From: Polaribacter cellanae | Lineage (GTDB): Bacteria > Bacteroidota > Bacteroidia > Flavobacteriales > Flavobacteriaceae | NCBI RefSeq assembly: GCF_017569185.1 | Contig: NZ_CP071869.1 | Span: forward strand, 2,656,001-2,720,000 | Direction: 5' to 3' | DNA: 64,000 nt | In this document: one piece after another, positions 1-9,954 of the stretch | How positions within the stretch are numbered: position 1 is the first letter of the stretch | Layout of the letters: each line of letters begins with the position of its first letter | Position numbers and translations under genes: made by a program | Notes under the pieces: generated by a model | Seen by the model: the letters and a program-made list of their open reading frames with translations, nothing else | Database searches by the model: none | What the model was told of the DNA's origin: nothing

Positions 1-1668
1 AAGATTGTTGTTAGGAAAAGAGTAACTGAGTCCAAGATCTTGTGCAAATTGTTGAGGAACTTTAAAGAAATCTGCTCCTGAAACTCCAGATGGAATATTT
101 AAATAGCTAAACTCATCTGTAAAATACATTGTGTAGAATAGATTTAATCTAGATTTTTTTTGAAATACATTTTCAATCGAATATCGTAAGCTACTATTCA
201 TCGTAAAGAAAGGAGTGTTTGGAACGTCTATTTCTATGTTATTATTCATAATTTTTAAATCAAAACGAGAAATATTAAAATTAAAGCCAAAATTATGATT
301 GTAGTTATAGTTTAATTGTGCTTCTATTCCTTTAGATGTTCCGCTTCCCTGGTTTACATACACTATTAAATCATTATTTACATTTGTAGAATTTTCTATA
401 GGTAGACCAATTCTGTCTTTAATTTTTCGCATAAAAAAATTGGTAGAAATAGTAAATTGGTGTTTTTTGAGATTAAATGTGCCAAATCTAAAACCTAAGT
501 TATAGTTGTTACTTTGCTCTGGGTTAATACTTGTGTTTGCAACAACATTATCACCATCATTACCAAATGTTTCTGTTTCGTTTGGTAAACGAATTGCTTT
601 TTCGGCCGATGTTAACAAGGTAATATTCGATTTTAAGGCATACGAAAGTGCAAAGCCATACCCATTATGTTTTTTATTAGAACTTATAATTTCGTCTACT
701 ATTATGCTTTGTCCATTATTATCAACTTCTACTGTAGGATCTACACTTGTTGTTTTTTGTTGATAATGCTTACCGAATATATTCGCCTTTAATTTTTTAT
801 CTAAAGCAGTTAATTCGTAGGTTAAAGAGTAAATGTTTTTGTTTAAATCTCTTGTTCCGATAAAGGTGTTTTCTAAAACCGATTTTAAGATATCGCTATC
901 TTTTCTATTAATATTACTATACACATGGTTTAGCAGAAGTTTATGTTTCCTATTAATCTTATAAGAAAGCCCTGTTCTAATAGTTGCAACATTTCTATTT
1001 ATTTTATCTAGTGTTGGTCCTCCTTCCTGTTGAGAACGCCATGAATATTCATATTCATCTCCTTTAAAATCAATTGCTTTTTGTCCGTTCCAACTATAAG
1101 CTGTAGCAACTGTGTCGTTTACTGCACGGTTTCTTTTACCATATAAACTGTGTATATTTAAATCTAAACCTTTAGTGAAAAGATTTTTCTTTTGATAAGT
1201 GAGCGTTGCTAACATAGCATTTGACTCTAAAAACCTGCCTTTATATGGTGTAATGGTCATAAAAGCTCCATGTTGTACTTCTTTGTAATCTTTAGAACCA
1301 GTAAAACCAATTAAAAATTGGTCTGCCCATTTTACATCTGTAAATCCAAATTGAGCAATTCCTCCAGTAGATTTATAGGCATCATTAAACCTTCTAGCAG
1401 TAATGGGTGTTTGCACACCTCCTAGACCTGTAACTAAAACACTTCTACCAGAAACTTTATAATCATTATCGGAATAATTATGAAAAAGTGAACCTTTAAA
1501 TGTAAAACCAGATTTTTTAAAACGATACAAACCGTTAACATTTGTTTGAGAGGTATTAAAAGATCCATAAGAGCTAGAAACATTAAAATTAGTTTTTGCC
1601 CCTTTATGAAGTATAATGTTAATGACCCCTCCCAAAGCATCATCAGCTAAATGACCAGGAACGACTCC

Positions 1669-1673
1669 TTTAT
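1669..1673. repeat. Target-site duplication, left copy (TTTAT)
   Basis: TTTAT lies directly before the left end of the IS1380 element. The same five bases follow its right end at 3070-3074. Keeping only one copy restores the receptor frame exactly (codons for Val-Tyr-Lys-Gly-Val). Confidence 0.85.
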
Positions 1674-3069
1674 CCCGCATTATGCATTAGGAATAAACAA
1701 AAGGAGGACTTAAATTATTAATTTGGGAGAATAATCCGTCCATCCAAGGTCTTTTTTTAGTGTTCAAAGCAATCTTTAACACCTTTCTGTTAGCATGATT
1801 TACTGTCCAAGCTCCTAATGCAAAGCAATAGACTTTTAGGGTTTTTAAAGTTGCTCGATTATGATGATTTAAGGCAAAATGCCTAAACAAACTCATTAGG
1901 TTATAAGCCACCATAATGAATCTAAAGGAAGCCTCAGTTGCCCAAAAATTCTTTAAACAAAAGTTGTCCAATCCAAAGTCTTCTTTGAGTTCTTTGATTC
2001 TGTTTTCACAATCAGCTCTGGTGTTGTAGATATTCCAAACTTGGTCTAGGGGTAAATCTAGATTAGTTACATAGCAACTAAAACGATAACCAGGCAGATC
2101 ATCAAAGAGTAATTTCCCTGCTGCTTTTGGACGATCTTCTACTTTCTTTTTTATGACAATATAGCGCCTTGACTTACCATCTGTATGGTTAAAAATCATC
2201 TCATTAAGCTCAATTCCTTTTGTGAGCTCTATCCAATTATCCAAACTCCAAACTGTATTTTTTATATTTGGATACATACGTGCTGCCATAATGTAATTGA
2301 GTTGTTTGCCTTCTAGATAATCTAATAAATCTTGTGTGTAAAAACCACTATCTGCACGAACTAAACCAACTCTTTTGTCCTTTAAAGCTTCATTGAAGGT
2401 TTCTTCCATAAACTCTTTACAGCTACTACTATCTGCTGTATTGCCTGGTCTTAACCAAGCATTGGCAACCATTCTGGTTTGGCTCACAAAGGCCATTAAT
2501 GGGTGATGTGAGTTCCTGCCTTTTTTATTGGGATTATAACCTTTTGCGCTACCTTGTTGCTCTCCATATCTTGTAATAACTGTGCTATCAAAATCTATAG
2601 TTAAGTTGTCAACATCTAATTGCTTGAAAAACCAATGTTGCAACTTTGGAAATACTTCTGTATTGCGCTTTTGAGAAAACTTGCCAAAAAAACGACTATA
2701 GGTACTTTGTGAAGGCATACGATTCCATCCAAAAATTTCTTGCAATGCGCTATCATAACGTAACCAATCACAATGGATATAACGAGAGGCTCCTGTCCAA
2801 ATACTCAACCAAAAAGCTTCAGTTATATGTGCAGGATTATAACCCGCATTAGAGCTTGGTTGAGGTAAATCTAATTGTGCTAGTTGTTCTCTAATTTCTG
2901 TTTGATCAATAAAACGCTTCATTAAGCTCATCCCTCCAAAAGGGGTGACTTTCTTACTTGAATACTCTATAGGGAGATTAACCATTTGGGTTATGTGTTA
3001 AATTCACTGTAAAGCTAATAATCGTAATCGTTTATACAAAATTTTAAATCATCTATTGCATAATTCAGG
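1674..3069 (-). mobile_element. IS1380-family insertion sequence (1396 bp)
   Basis: Complete-looking element with one transposase gene. The two ends form imperfect inverted repeats: CCCGCATTATGCATTAG on the left and, read inward from the right, CCTGAATTATGCAATAG. It is flanked by direct repeats TTTAT at 1669-1673 and 3070-3074. The insertion is in the plug domain of the TonB receptor. The intact transposase, clear ends and identical duplication suggest a fairly recent insertion. Confidence 0.9.
1687..2985 (-). CDS. IS1380-family transposase
   Basis: A 432-residue DDE transposase, the only gene of the IS at 1674-3069, and full length for the family. It has the typical IDFDSTVITRYGEQQGSAKGY block (about residues 130-150) with a catalytic Asp, followed by the HHPLMAF segment. 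A second acidic block is VRADSGFYTQDLLDYL (about residue 215). The late NTRADCENRIKELKEDFGLDNF stretch carries the catalytic Glu region. No stop or frameshift was seen, so it is probably active. It lies antisense to nothing and reads in the same direction as the receptor it interrupts. Confidence 0.93.
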   Translation of the reverse strand: MVNLPIEYSSKKVTPFGGMSLMKRFIDQTEIREQLAQLDLPQPSSNAGYNPAHITEAFWLSIWTGASRYIHCDWLRYDSALQEIFGWNRMPSQSTYSRFFGKFSQKRNTEVFPKLQHWFFKQLDVDNLTIDFDSTVITRYGEQQGSAKGYNPNKKGRNSHHPLMAFVSQTRMVANAWLRPGNTADSSSCKEFMEETFNEALKDKRVGLVRADSGFYTQDLLDYLEGKQLNYIMAARMYPNIKNTVWSLDNWIELTKGIELNEMIFNHTDGKSRRYIVIKKKVEDRPKAAGKLLFDDLPGYRFSCYVTNLDLPLDQVWNIYNTRADCENRIKELKEDFGLDNFCLKNFWATEASFRFIMVAYNLMSLFRHFALNHHNRATLKTLKVYCFALGAWTVNHANRKVLKIALNTKKRPWMDGLFSQINNLSPPFVYS

Positions 3070-3074
3070 TTTAT
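3070..3074. repeat. Target-site duplication, right copy (TTTAT)
   Basis: Partner of the repeat at 1669-1673. It directly follows the right inverted repeat of the IS1380 element. Confidence 0.85.
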
Positions 3075-3707
3075 ACACTTCTATGTTTTTAATCATTGAA
3101 GGTGGAATGCTATTTAAACTAAAAGAAGAACCGTATGTAGAAATTGGAATGCCGTCAATAAAAATGCGTACAGCATTTCCAGATAAACCGTTTATAGAGT
3201 AATTAACTTCTGAACCTAACCCACCATTTTGACGAATTTTTACGCCAACTGTGGTGTTTAATAATTCATTTGTTTGAATGTTTCTTAGGCTAGCTTCTTT
3301 TGTTTTTATAACATTTACTGTAAACCCTTTTGTTTCTTTTTTTGTTTCTTCTGTCTTAGAAAATATTTTTACTTCATCTAACTCGTTGTTTACATAATTT
3401 AGTAATACATCAACTTTTTTTCTTTTGGAGTCTAATTGAAATGTTACAAATTTAGGTTTTGAGTTTAGCGTATGGAATTGAATTTTGTAATTCCCATAAG
3501 GAACATTTTTAAAATAAAAGCTTCCATTAAGATCGCTAGTAGTTTCTTTATAATAATCTTTACCAGTAAGTAGAATGAATGCACTAACTGCAGGCTCATT
3601 GTTGTCAAATTTTACATTTCCATAAAAATTTCCATTTTGACTATAAGTCGAATAGGATAAAAAGAAAAAGAGAAATATTCTTAACGCTTTCATTATTTTA
3701 TTTTCGA

Positions 3708-3715
3708 CAAAGATA
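3708..3715 (-). promoter_or_regulatory. Probable -7 element of the TonB receptor promoter
   Basis: On the minus strand this reads TATCTTTG, matching the Bacteroidota -7 consensus TAnnTTTG, 14 bp before the receptor ATG. No convincing -33 TTG partner was seen at the usual distance, so the call is moderate. Confidence 0.45.
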
Positions 3716-3969
3716 ATATTATTTATAATTAGTCTAAATAAAGTTAATGTTTTTTAGGAATTATTATTATTTGTAAATTTTTACAAATCTTTTTCCATTA
3801 AAACATGTTTTAAATTGAGAATAATTTAAAAAATAGATATTATTTTTAATAAGTCTAGATAAGGATAGTGATTTGTTTTTTGTAAAAATTACTGTAAAAT
3901 GACCTTGAAAAGATTATGAGGGTACCAACCCTTTATTAGGGTCAATAAATTTAGGGATGTTTTTAAAGT

Positions 3970-4161
3970 CTAATTGTAATAATGCAACCTCAAAAGTAAA
4001 TAGGTAAAGTATATCTTGTTTCTACAGTTCCATTTTTTCCAGAAATAAATTTTGGCGATTTTTTGATACATTTTTATGGCTTCCTTTTCTTTGGGTGACA
4101 TTTTGTTCCAATCTTCGTGACAAGGTTTTTGGGATCGTAATCTTAAAATTGTAGCATACAA
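3970..4161 (-). CDS. Small hypothetical protein, doubtful
   Basis: A 63-residue ORF downstream of the IS1595 remnant. It contains KPCHEDWNKMSPKEKEA, which resembles the opening motif (PC-x-x-W-x-x-M-x-P-x-E-K-G) of small Cys-containing Bacteroidota proteins, but the expected following Cys residues are absent. It may be the decayed start of such a gene next to an IS, or a chance ORF. No function is proposed. Confidence 0.25.
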   Translation of the reverse strand: MYATILRLRSQKPCHEDWNKMSPKEKEAIKMYQKIAKIYFWKKWNCRNKIYFTYLLLRLHYYN

Positions 4162-4182
4162 TATATTTATTAAGGTCAGTAG

Positions 4183-4668
4183 TTAAGAGCATATAATTTT
4201 GTTTTGATAGATTTTATCAGATTTGACCATTCTTTGAATTAAATTATCAAAGATATTTATCTTGCTTTGAGATCTATTTAAACGATAACAAAATTCATCT
4301 AAATACCTATTTATATTAAAGTCACTTACACAAGAATACGTTGTTCTAATCCAAGATTTTACTTGATGTATCATTGTGTGTAAAGCTATAAAATTTTTAC
4401 CATTATCACTCTCTATTTGTGTAATCTTATATTCTTTAGATAAAGGACGATACCCTTTCCATAAATCAGTTGTTATTGTTGCATTTTCATCAATATGTTT
4501 GGTAAATATTTTCTCTAATTCTTTGGCTGAAAAATTATCTATTCTCAAGGCATACATTCTTTTTATTTTTCCTTTATCAGTTAATTCTACTGCAGTTACG
4601 ATCTTTTTCTTTTTACTATCATAACTTCTTCCAGGTTTTCCTTTTTCATGTGTCTTTCTTTTGTTTCG
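4183..4668 (-). pseudogene. IS1595-family (ISXO2-like) transposase, C-terminal remnant
   Basis: The minus-strand frame reads a partial ISXO2-like DDE transposase: GKPGRSYDSKKKKIVTAVEL, then MYALRIDNFSAKELEKIF, ITTDLWKGYRPL (with a catalytic Asp), and a late YLDEFCYRLNR block typical of the family's C-terminus. A stop codon at 4669-4671 closes the frame upstream. The zinc-ribbon N-terminus and the first catalytic block are not visible in order, so the gene is 5'-truncated and inactive. Confidence 0.75.
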
Positions 4669-4779
4669 TTAATATTTTGATTTTCAATAGTTAGCATTAT
4701 TTTCAAGTGTTTTTTAAGTATAAAAACCCTTACCCATTTATGGGGTTTGGTATTTTCTCTATTTTTAATAAGTAGCAAC

Positions 4780-4840
4780 ACGTTAAGAAAATCAAAATTT
4801 CATGTTCATGCTCTAGGCAATACTCTTGGGTGCTTAACGT
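4780..4840. repeat. Inverted repeat between IS remnants
   Basis: ACGTTAAG at 4780-4787 and CTTAACGT at 4833-4840 are complementary and bracket about 45 bases. The segment lies between the IS1595 remnant and the 3' end of the IS110 transposase. It could be part of an IS end or of a structured RNA. Its role is not known. Confidence 0.35.
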
Positions 4841-4925
4841 TTGTTGTCAGTTTCATAATCGGGGTTTCTAAATGGTTCAAGACCTAAGATATTTCAACCT
4901 CCAGTAAAAATCGACCTTTTTTTAT

Positions 4926-6172
4926 TTATGCTACTTTGTTTTTTATCTCCACTTCAATGCCTAATTCTTTTAGGATTTTGATATGGCGATTTATCTTCTT
5001 ATCTTTTTTTAAATTCTGTAAATAATCATATCCAAGTTCTTGATATTCAACTTTGTTTTTTAAGATAAAATAGGTGGCTATCAGGATCTTGTGTCCTACT
5101 GCTATTAGTGCTCTCTTTTTACCTCTTCTTATGACTAAGCTATCATATTTTGCTCTGAGATATGTTCCTTTTGTTCTTGTGGCTGCCCAAGCAAACTGGA
5201 CCAACATTGTTCTTAAATATTTGTTGCCATGTGTTATTCTACTACTTTTTTTTTACCAGCACTCTCATTACTGCCAGGACTCATTCCTGCCCAAGAGGCT
5301 AAGTGTTTTTCATCGGGGAATTGTTCCATATTTGAACCTATCTCTGCTAATAAATAAGCGACACCCTCTTTACCAACTCCTGGAATGGTTTGCAACAGTT
5401 CTGAATCTAATTCTAACTCGTGCTTTTTTAAGTGATTTTCTATTTGTTTCTCTATTTTTTCGAGTAAGTTTTGTTTATCATTTACAGACTCTTTTATCGT
5501 TTGTAACATAAACTTATGATGTGCTGTTAAATTGCCTTTCAATGCAGAGACCATATCTTCGATGCTTGATTGTATGCTTCTATGTCGAAATTTAAGGAGT
5601 TCATTAATGTCTTGTTCTCCTGCTATCATGGCATCTATAATCTTGGTAGCTGTTGCTCCACTTGTATTACTCACTACACTAGATATTTTGATATTTGCAT
5701 CTTCCAGTATTTTTTGAATCCTATTTTTCTCTGCCGAAACTTGTTCTATTACTTTTCGCTTGTAACGGGTTAAATCTCGCAACTCTCTTGTTGGTTTTGG
5801 TGGAACAAAACTGCCTTTTAATAATCCACTTAATAATAGTTTGGCAATCCATTTACTGTCTTTCTTATCGGTCTTTCGTCCTGGAACATTCTTTATGTGC
5901 CTTGCATTGACCAATAAAATATCAAAACTATCTTCCAATATATTGTAAATAGGTTTCCAATAAACCCCAGTACTTTCCATAGCTACGTGGGTAATCTTAT
6001 GTTTGTTTAACCAATCTCGTAGCTTTTCTATTGATTCTGTGAATCCGTCGAAGGTTCGTGTTTCTTCTTTAATTCCTGTGCCTCGGATTGTAGCAACAAT
6101 AATTTTTTTATGTACATCAATGCCACAACCTCGTTCGATGAGTTGTTCAAACTCAATTTGTTGTTTTTTCAT
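4926..6172 (-). pseudogene. IS110-family transposase, frameshifted at an A9 run
   Basis: A RuvC-like (DEDD) transposase of the IS110 group, which in characterised members is guided by a bridge RNA. The first part (6172 to 5234, starting MKKQQIEFEQL) has GIDVHKK (Asp), AMESTGVYW (Glu), GRKTDKKDSKWIAKLL (Asp pair), a coiled-coil middle and the C-terminal LLQTIPGVG...LASWAGMSPGSNESAGKKK serine domain. The frame then stops. Re-reading one A in the A9 run near 5250 continues as SSRITHGNKYLRTMLVQFAW and on to the second ORF ending at 4926. A start at 6256 is possible but reads through non-conserved sequence. It may be a true pseudogene, a -1 frameshift or transcript slippage product, or a sequencing error. 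Confidence 0.85.
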
Positions 6173-6207
6173 GGTTGTATCTCTTTTTGTTAAAGTCATT
6201 ACCTTGG

Positions 6208-6224
6208 GTGGCAAAATCTTTGCC
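6208..6224. other. Short hairpin in the IS110 upstream noncoding region
   Basis: TGGCAAA-ATC-TTTGCCA is a perfect 7-bp stem with a 3-base loop, 36 bases upstream of the IS110 transposase ATG. In the IS110 group the bridge RNA is encoded in the noncoding end upstream of the recombinase, so this hairpin could belong to it. The element's end was not located, so this is only a suggestion. Confidence 0.3.
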
Positions 6225-6247
6225 ATGGATGTTTCATATAATAAAGT

Positions 6248-6278
6248 AAAACCCAAAACTGTATTAGTTTTGGGTTTT
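6248..6278 (-). terminator. Terminator of the sdhCAB operon
   Basis: A perfect 13-bp stem (AAAACCCAAAACT paired with AGTTTTGGGTTTT, loop GTATT). It lies about 70 bases past the sdhB stop, with T-rich sequence following in the minus direction. It separates sdhB from the IS110 element. Confidence 0.7.
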
Positions 6279-6345
6279 GTATTTATAATTGAGATTTCTC
6301 AATCGCTAAAAAAAGCTCATTTCGAAATGATATTTTGGTATTATT

Positions 6346-7086
6346 TTAAACAGAAGCTTTCATCAACTCTCTGTTCATTCTTGCGATGTTTTCTAAAGAA
6401 ATTCCTTTTGGGCATTCTACTTCACAAGCACCTGTGTTGGTACAGTTTCCAAAACCTTCTAAATCCATTTGTGCAACCATGTTTCTAACTCTGTCTGCTG
6501 CTTCTACTTGTCCTTGTGGTAATAAAGCATATTGAGATACTTTTGCACCCACAAATAACATAGCAGAACTGTTTTTACAGGTTGCAACACAAGCTCCACA
6601 ACCAATACAAGTGGCAGCATCCATTGCTGTATCTGCTGCATGTTTAGAAATAGGAATTGAGTTTGCGTCTTGTGTATTACCAGATGTGTTTACAGAAATA
6701 TAACCTCCTGCATGTTGTATTCTATCGAAAGAGCTTCTATCTACAACCAAATCTTTAATAACTGGAAAAGCTGCAGCTCTAAATGGTTCGATTGTAATTG
6801 TATCTCCATCTTTAAACATTCTCATGTGTAATTGGCAAGTGGTAACGCCTCTATCTGGTCCATGTGCTTCACCATTTATGTACATAGAACACATGCCGCA
6901 AATTCCTTCTCTACAATCGTGATCGAAAGCAACTGGCTCTTCATCAGAATTTACTAACTGTTCATTTAAAACATCCATCATTTCTAAAAAAGACATATGT
7001 TCTGAAATTTCAGTCACTTTATAATCTACCATTTGACCTTTTGAACTTGCGTCCTTTTGTCTCCAAATCTTAAGTGTTAAATTCAT
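6346..7086 (-). CDS. sdhB: Succinate dehydrogenase / fumarate reductase iron-sulfur subunit
   Basis: Complex II electron-transfer subunit, 246 residues, carrying electrons from the SdhA flavin to the membrane quinone site. Cluster ligands are visible: CREGICGMC with a later Cys in VTTCQLH for [2Fe-2S], then [11 protein letters not shown] and [14 protein letters not shown] for the [4Fe-4S] and [3Fe-4S] clusters. It is the last gene of sdhC-sdhA-sdhB, 78 bases after sdhA. The start MNLTLKIW fits the family. The short gap to sdhA contains a low-complexity GTTTTTAGTTGTTTGTTG-type tract often seen between flavobacterial genes. Confidence 0.96.
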   Translation of the reverse strand: MNLTLKIWRQKDASSKGQMVDYKVTEISEHMSFLEMMDVLNEQLVNSDEEPVAFDHDCREGICGMCSMYINGEAHGPDRGVTTCQLHMRMFKDGDTITIEPFRAAAFPVIKDLVVDRSSFDRIQHAGGYISVNTSGNTQDANSIPISKHAADTAMDAATCIGCGACVATCKNSSAMLFVGAKVSQYALLPQGQVEAADRVRNMVAQMDLEGFGNCTNTGACEVECPKGISLENIARMNRELMKASV

Positions 7087-7164
7087 TGTTTTAGTTTTTG
7101 GTTTTTAGTTGTTTGTTGTTAGTTGCTGTTTCCATAAACTAACAACCATCAACCATAAACTATT

Positions 7165-9177
7165 TTATTTATAACTTCTTTGTTTCAATTCTATATCGTT
7201 AAACTCTAATTCTTCTTTGTGTAAAACTGCGTCTGCAGGTTCTCCTTTATATTCCCAAGCAGCAACAAATGCAAAGTTCTCATCATCACGTTTTGCTTCA
7301 CCTTTTTGTGGACCGTCTAATTCTGCAGATTCTTCTCTAAAATGCCCTCCACAAGATTCTTCTCTCATTAAAGCGTCTTTTGCAAACAATTCTCCTAATT
7401 CTAGGAAATCTGCAACACGACCTGCTTTTTCTAATTCAGGATTCATTTCGCTTGCGGTTCCTGGAACAGAAACTTCTTTCCAAAACTCTTCTCGAATTGC
7501 CTTAATTTCTTCCATAGCTTCTTTTAAACCAGTCCCATTTCTAGACATTCCTGCTTTGTCCCACATTACTTTTCCTAATTTCTTATGGAAGTAATCTACA
7601 GATTTTGTTCCTTTATTATTCACGAAAAAATTAATTCTTTCTGAAACTTCTTTTTCTGCAGCTTCAAATTCTGGAGTTTCTGTTGATATTTTTCCTGTAC
7701 GAATATCATTCGCTAAATAATCTCCAATCGTATATGGCAATACAAAATACCCATCTGCCAAACCTTGCATTAATGCAGACGCTCCTAATCTGTTTGCTCC
7801 ATGATCAGAGAAGTTTGCTTCTCCAATCGCGTAACAACCAGGTATTGTGGTCATTAAATTATAATCTACCCAAATTCCACCCATTGTATAGTGTACTGCT
7901 GGATAAATCATCATTGGTGTTTTGTATGGGTCTTGATCTACAATTTTCTCGTACATCTGAAATAAGTTTCCATATTTCGCCTCCACTATTTTTTGACCTA
8001 ATTCGTATATTTTTGCATCGGATGCATTTTCTATATTATGAATTTTCGCCTGCTCTTTTCCATAACGAGTAATTGCAGATTTAAAGTCTAAATACACAGC
8101 TTCTCCTGTTGCATTTACTCCAAAACCAGCATCACAACGTTCTTTTGCTGCTCTAGAAGCCACATCTCTTGGAACTAAGTTCCCAAATGCAGGATATCTT
8201 CTTTCTAAATAATAATCTCTTTCTTCTTCAGACAAATCTGTAGGTTTTTTACGACCTTCTCTAATTGCCATTACATCTTCCATCTTCTTTGGAACCCAAA
8301 TTCGTCCATCGTTTCTTAAAGATTCCGACATTAACGTTAATTTCGATTGATAATCTCCAGAACGTGGAATACATGTTGGGTGAATTTGTGTGTAACAAGG
8401 ATTCGCAAAATAAGCTCCCTTTTTATGTATTTTCCAACTTGCTGTTACATTAGAACCCATTGCATTTGTAGATAAGAAATATACGTTTCCATAACCACCA
8501 GAGGCAATTACAACTGCGTGTGCAGCATGTCTTTCTATTTCTCCCGTTATTAAATCTCTTGCAATAATTCCTCTTGCTTTTCCATCTACAACAACAACAT
8601 CTAACATTTCGTGACGATTAAACATTTCAATCTTTCCACGAGCAATTTGTCTGTTCATTGCAGAATAAGCTCCTAACAATAACTGTTGCCCTGTTTGTCC
8701 TTTCGCATAAAAAGTTCTAGAAACTAAAACGCCACCAAAAGAACGATTGTCTAACAAACCTCCATAATCACGAGCAAAAGGTACACCTTGTGCCACACAT
8801 TGGTCTATAATATTTGCAGAAACCTCTGCCAATCTATATACGTTTGCTTCGCGAGAACGATAATCGCCACCTTTTACAGTATCGTAAAACAACCTGTATG
8901 TAGAGTCTCCATCTCCTTGATAGTTTTTTGCTGCATTAATTCCTCCTTGTGCTGCAATCGAATGCGCTCTTCTTGGAGAATCTTGGTATGCAAATGCTTT
9001 TACATTATAGCCCAATTCTGCTAATGTTGCAGAAGCAGAACCACCTGCCAAACCTGTACCTACAACAATAACATCTATATGACGTTTGTTAGCGGGATTT
9101 ACTAAGTTAATATGATTTTTATAATCTGTCCATTTATCTTTAATTGGACCCTTTGGTACTTTTGAATTTAAAGCCAT
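7165..9177 (-). CDS. sdhA: Succinate dehydrogenase / fumarate reductase flavoprotein subunit
   Basis: Catalytic subunit of complex II (670 residues). It oxidises succinate to fumarate with a covalently bound FAD. The Rossmann motif [19 protein letters not shown] is near residues 37-55, and the flavinylated His lies in the [15 protein letters not shown] block (about residue 71). The active-site [11 protein letters not shown] segment and the C-terminal GGHFREES region are present. Length matches the long type-B form found in Bacteroidota. It lies 10 bases downstream of sdhC, so the genes are co-transcribed. Confidence 0.97.
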   Translation of the reverse strand: MALNSKVPKGPIKDKWTDYKNHINLVNPANKRHIDVIVVGTGLAGGSASATLAELGYNVKAFAYQDSPRRAHSIAAQGGINAAKNYQGDGDSTYRLFYDTVKGGDYRSREANVYRLAEVSANIIDQCVAQGVPFARDYGGLLDNRSFGGVLVSRTFYAKGQTGQQLLLGAYSAMNRQIARGKIEMFNRHEMLDVVVVDGKARGIIARDLITGEIERHAAHAVVIASGGYGNVYFLSTNAMGSNVTASWKIHKKGAYFANPCYTQIHPTCIPRSGDYQSKLTLMSESLRNDGRIWVPKKMEDVMAIREGRKKPTDLSEEERDYYLERRYPAFGNLVPRDVASRAAKERCDAGFGVNATGEAVYLDFKSAITRYGKEQAKIHNIENASDAKIYELGQKIVEAKYGNLFQMYEKIVDQDPYKTPMMIYPAVHYTMGGIWVDYNLMTTIPGCYAIGEANFSDHGANRLGASALMQGLADGYFVLPYTIGDYLANDIRTGKISTETPEFEAAEKEVSERINFFVNNKGTKSVDYFHKKLGKVMWDKAGMSRNGTGLKEAMEEIKAIREEFWKEVSVPGTASEMNPELEKAGRVADFLELGELFAKDALMREESCGGHFREESAELDGPQKGEAKRDDENFAFVAAWEYKGEPADAVLHKEELEFNDIELKQRSYK

Positions 9178-9187
9178 ATTTCTAAGA

Positions 9188-9865
9188 TTAATGGTTTAAG
9201 TGATGATAAATTGCAATAAATATAAATCCTGCTGGAACTATAATTGAATATGCTTTACCAAATGTTTGTAAGTTTTTTTTGCGAATTGTTGAAGCTCCCA
9301 TAGATTGAAAAGCAGCAGCAAAACCGTGTGCCAAATGCAAGCCTAAAAAGACAAATGCAAGAACGTAAGCTCCTACTCTTAGTGGATTTTCGAATTTATG
9401 AACCAATTCTTCATAATATCTAAATCCATCTACACCAGCCATGGTTCCAGACCAATCTCCTTGAATAAATTTTGTATTGATTTCTGGAAACCAAAAATCG
9501 ATAAAGTGTAAAACTATAAATGCTAAAATTGTAATTCCGCTTAAAATCATGTTTCTACTGAACCAGCTTGAATTTGCAGCACCGTTATTTTTAGCATACG
9601 ATACGTTTCTTGCCTTGTTGTTTCTTATTTCTAAGATAAAACCCATTACAAAGTGAAAAACAACCGCAAAAATTAAAACAGGTTGCAATGCAAATTGAAC
9701 CACAGGATTTGTTCCCATAAAATGCGAAACTTCGTTAAAAGTATCTGGACTAAAAACCGATAAAATGTTAATTGTTAAATGCTGAAGTAAGAAGAACATT
9801 AAGAAAAACGCCGAAAGCGCCATTGCTACTTTTCTTCCAATTGAAGATTTGAAAAATCCGCCCAT
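9188..9865 (-). CDS. sdhC: Succinate dehydrogenase cytochrome b subunit (single large anchor)
   Basis: Membrane anchor of complex II, 225 residues with about five transmembrane helices. It is the single fused-type anchor seen in B-type enzymes (FrdC/SdhC) rather than separate SdhC and SdhD. Candidate haem-ligand His residues lie in membrane segments (for example [31 protein letters not shown]). First gene of the operon, with a good promoter just upstream. Confidence 0.93.
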   Translation of the reverse strand: MGGFFKSSIGRKVAMALSAFFLMFFLLQHLTINILSVFSPDTFNEVSHFMGTNPVVQFALQPVLIFAVVFHFVMGFILEIRNNKARNVSYAKNNGAANSSWFSRNMILSGITILAFIVLHFIDFWFPEINTKFIQGDWSGTMAGVDGFRYYEELVHKFENPLRVGAYVLAFVFLGLHLAHGFAAAFQSMGASTIRKKNLQTFGKAYSIIVPAGFIFIAIYHHLNH

Positions 9866-9891
9866 TGTATAATTTAGTTAAAATTGTACTA

Positions 9892-9923
9892 CAAAAATAC
9901 GGCTAAAGTGTTCGCATAACAAA
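9892..9923 (-). promoter_or_regulatory. Promoter of sdhCAB
   Basis: On the minus strand, TTTG (9923-9920) is followed after 20 bases by TATTTTTG (9899-9892). These match the Bacteroidota -33 TTTG and -7 TAnnTTTG elements at proper spacing, 27 bases before the sdhC ATG. Confidence 0.7.
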
Positions 9924-9954
9924 GGTTTTGAACTATTTTAATGCGTATTTAGAA

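Larger units (their letters stand above)
1..3693 (-). pseudogene. TonB-dependent receptor, split by an IS1380 element and cut by the window edge
   Basis: Outer-membrane TonB-dependent receptor for uptake of an unknown ligand. The N-terminal part (3693 to 3070) has a signal peptide (MKALRIFLFFFLSYSTYSQ), a carboxypeptidase-regulatory-like beta-sandwich (about residues 20-110) and a plug domain ending in IEVYK. The rest (1668 to 1) continues with GVVPGHLADDALGGVINI, the end of the plug, then barrel strands. Removing 1674-3069 and one copy of the 5-bp duplication restores a single open frame: 208 codons plus 556 codons to the edge. As it stands, the product would stop a few codons inside the IS. 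The C-terminus lies outside the window. Family assignment is firm; the substrate is unknown. Confidence 0.9.

Noticed and set aside
5074..5511. 145-codon plus-strand ORF
   Set aside because: It is antisense to the IS110 transposase halves and has no recognisable domain.
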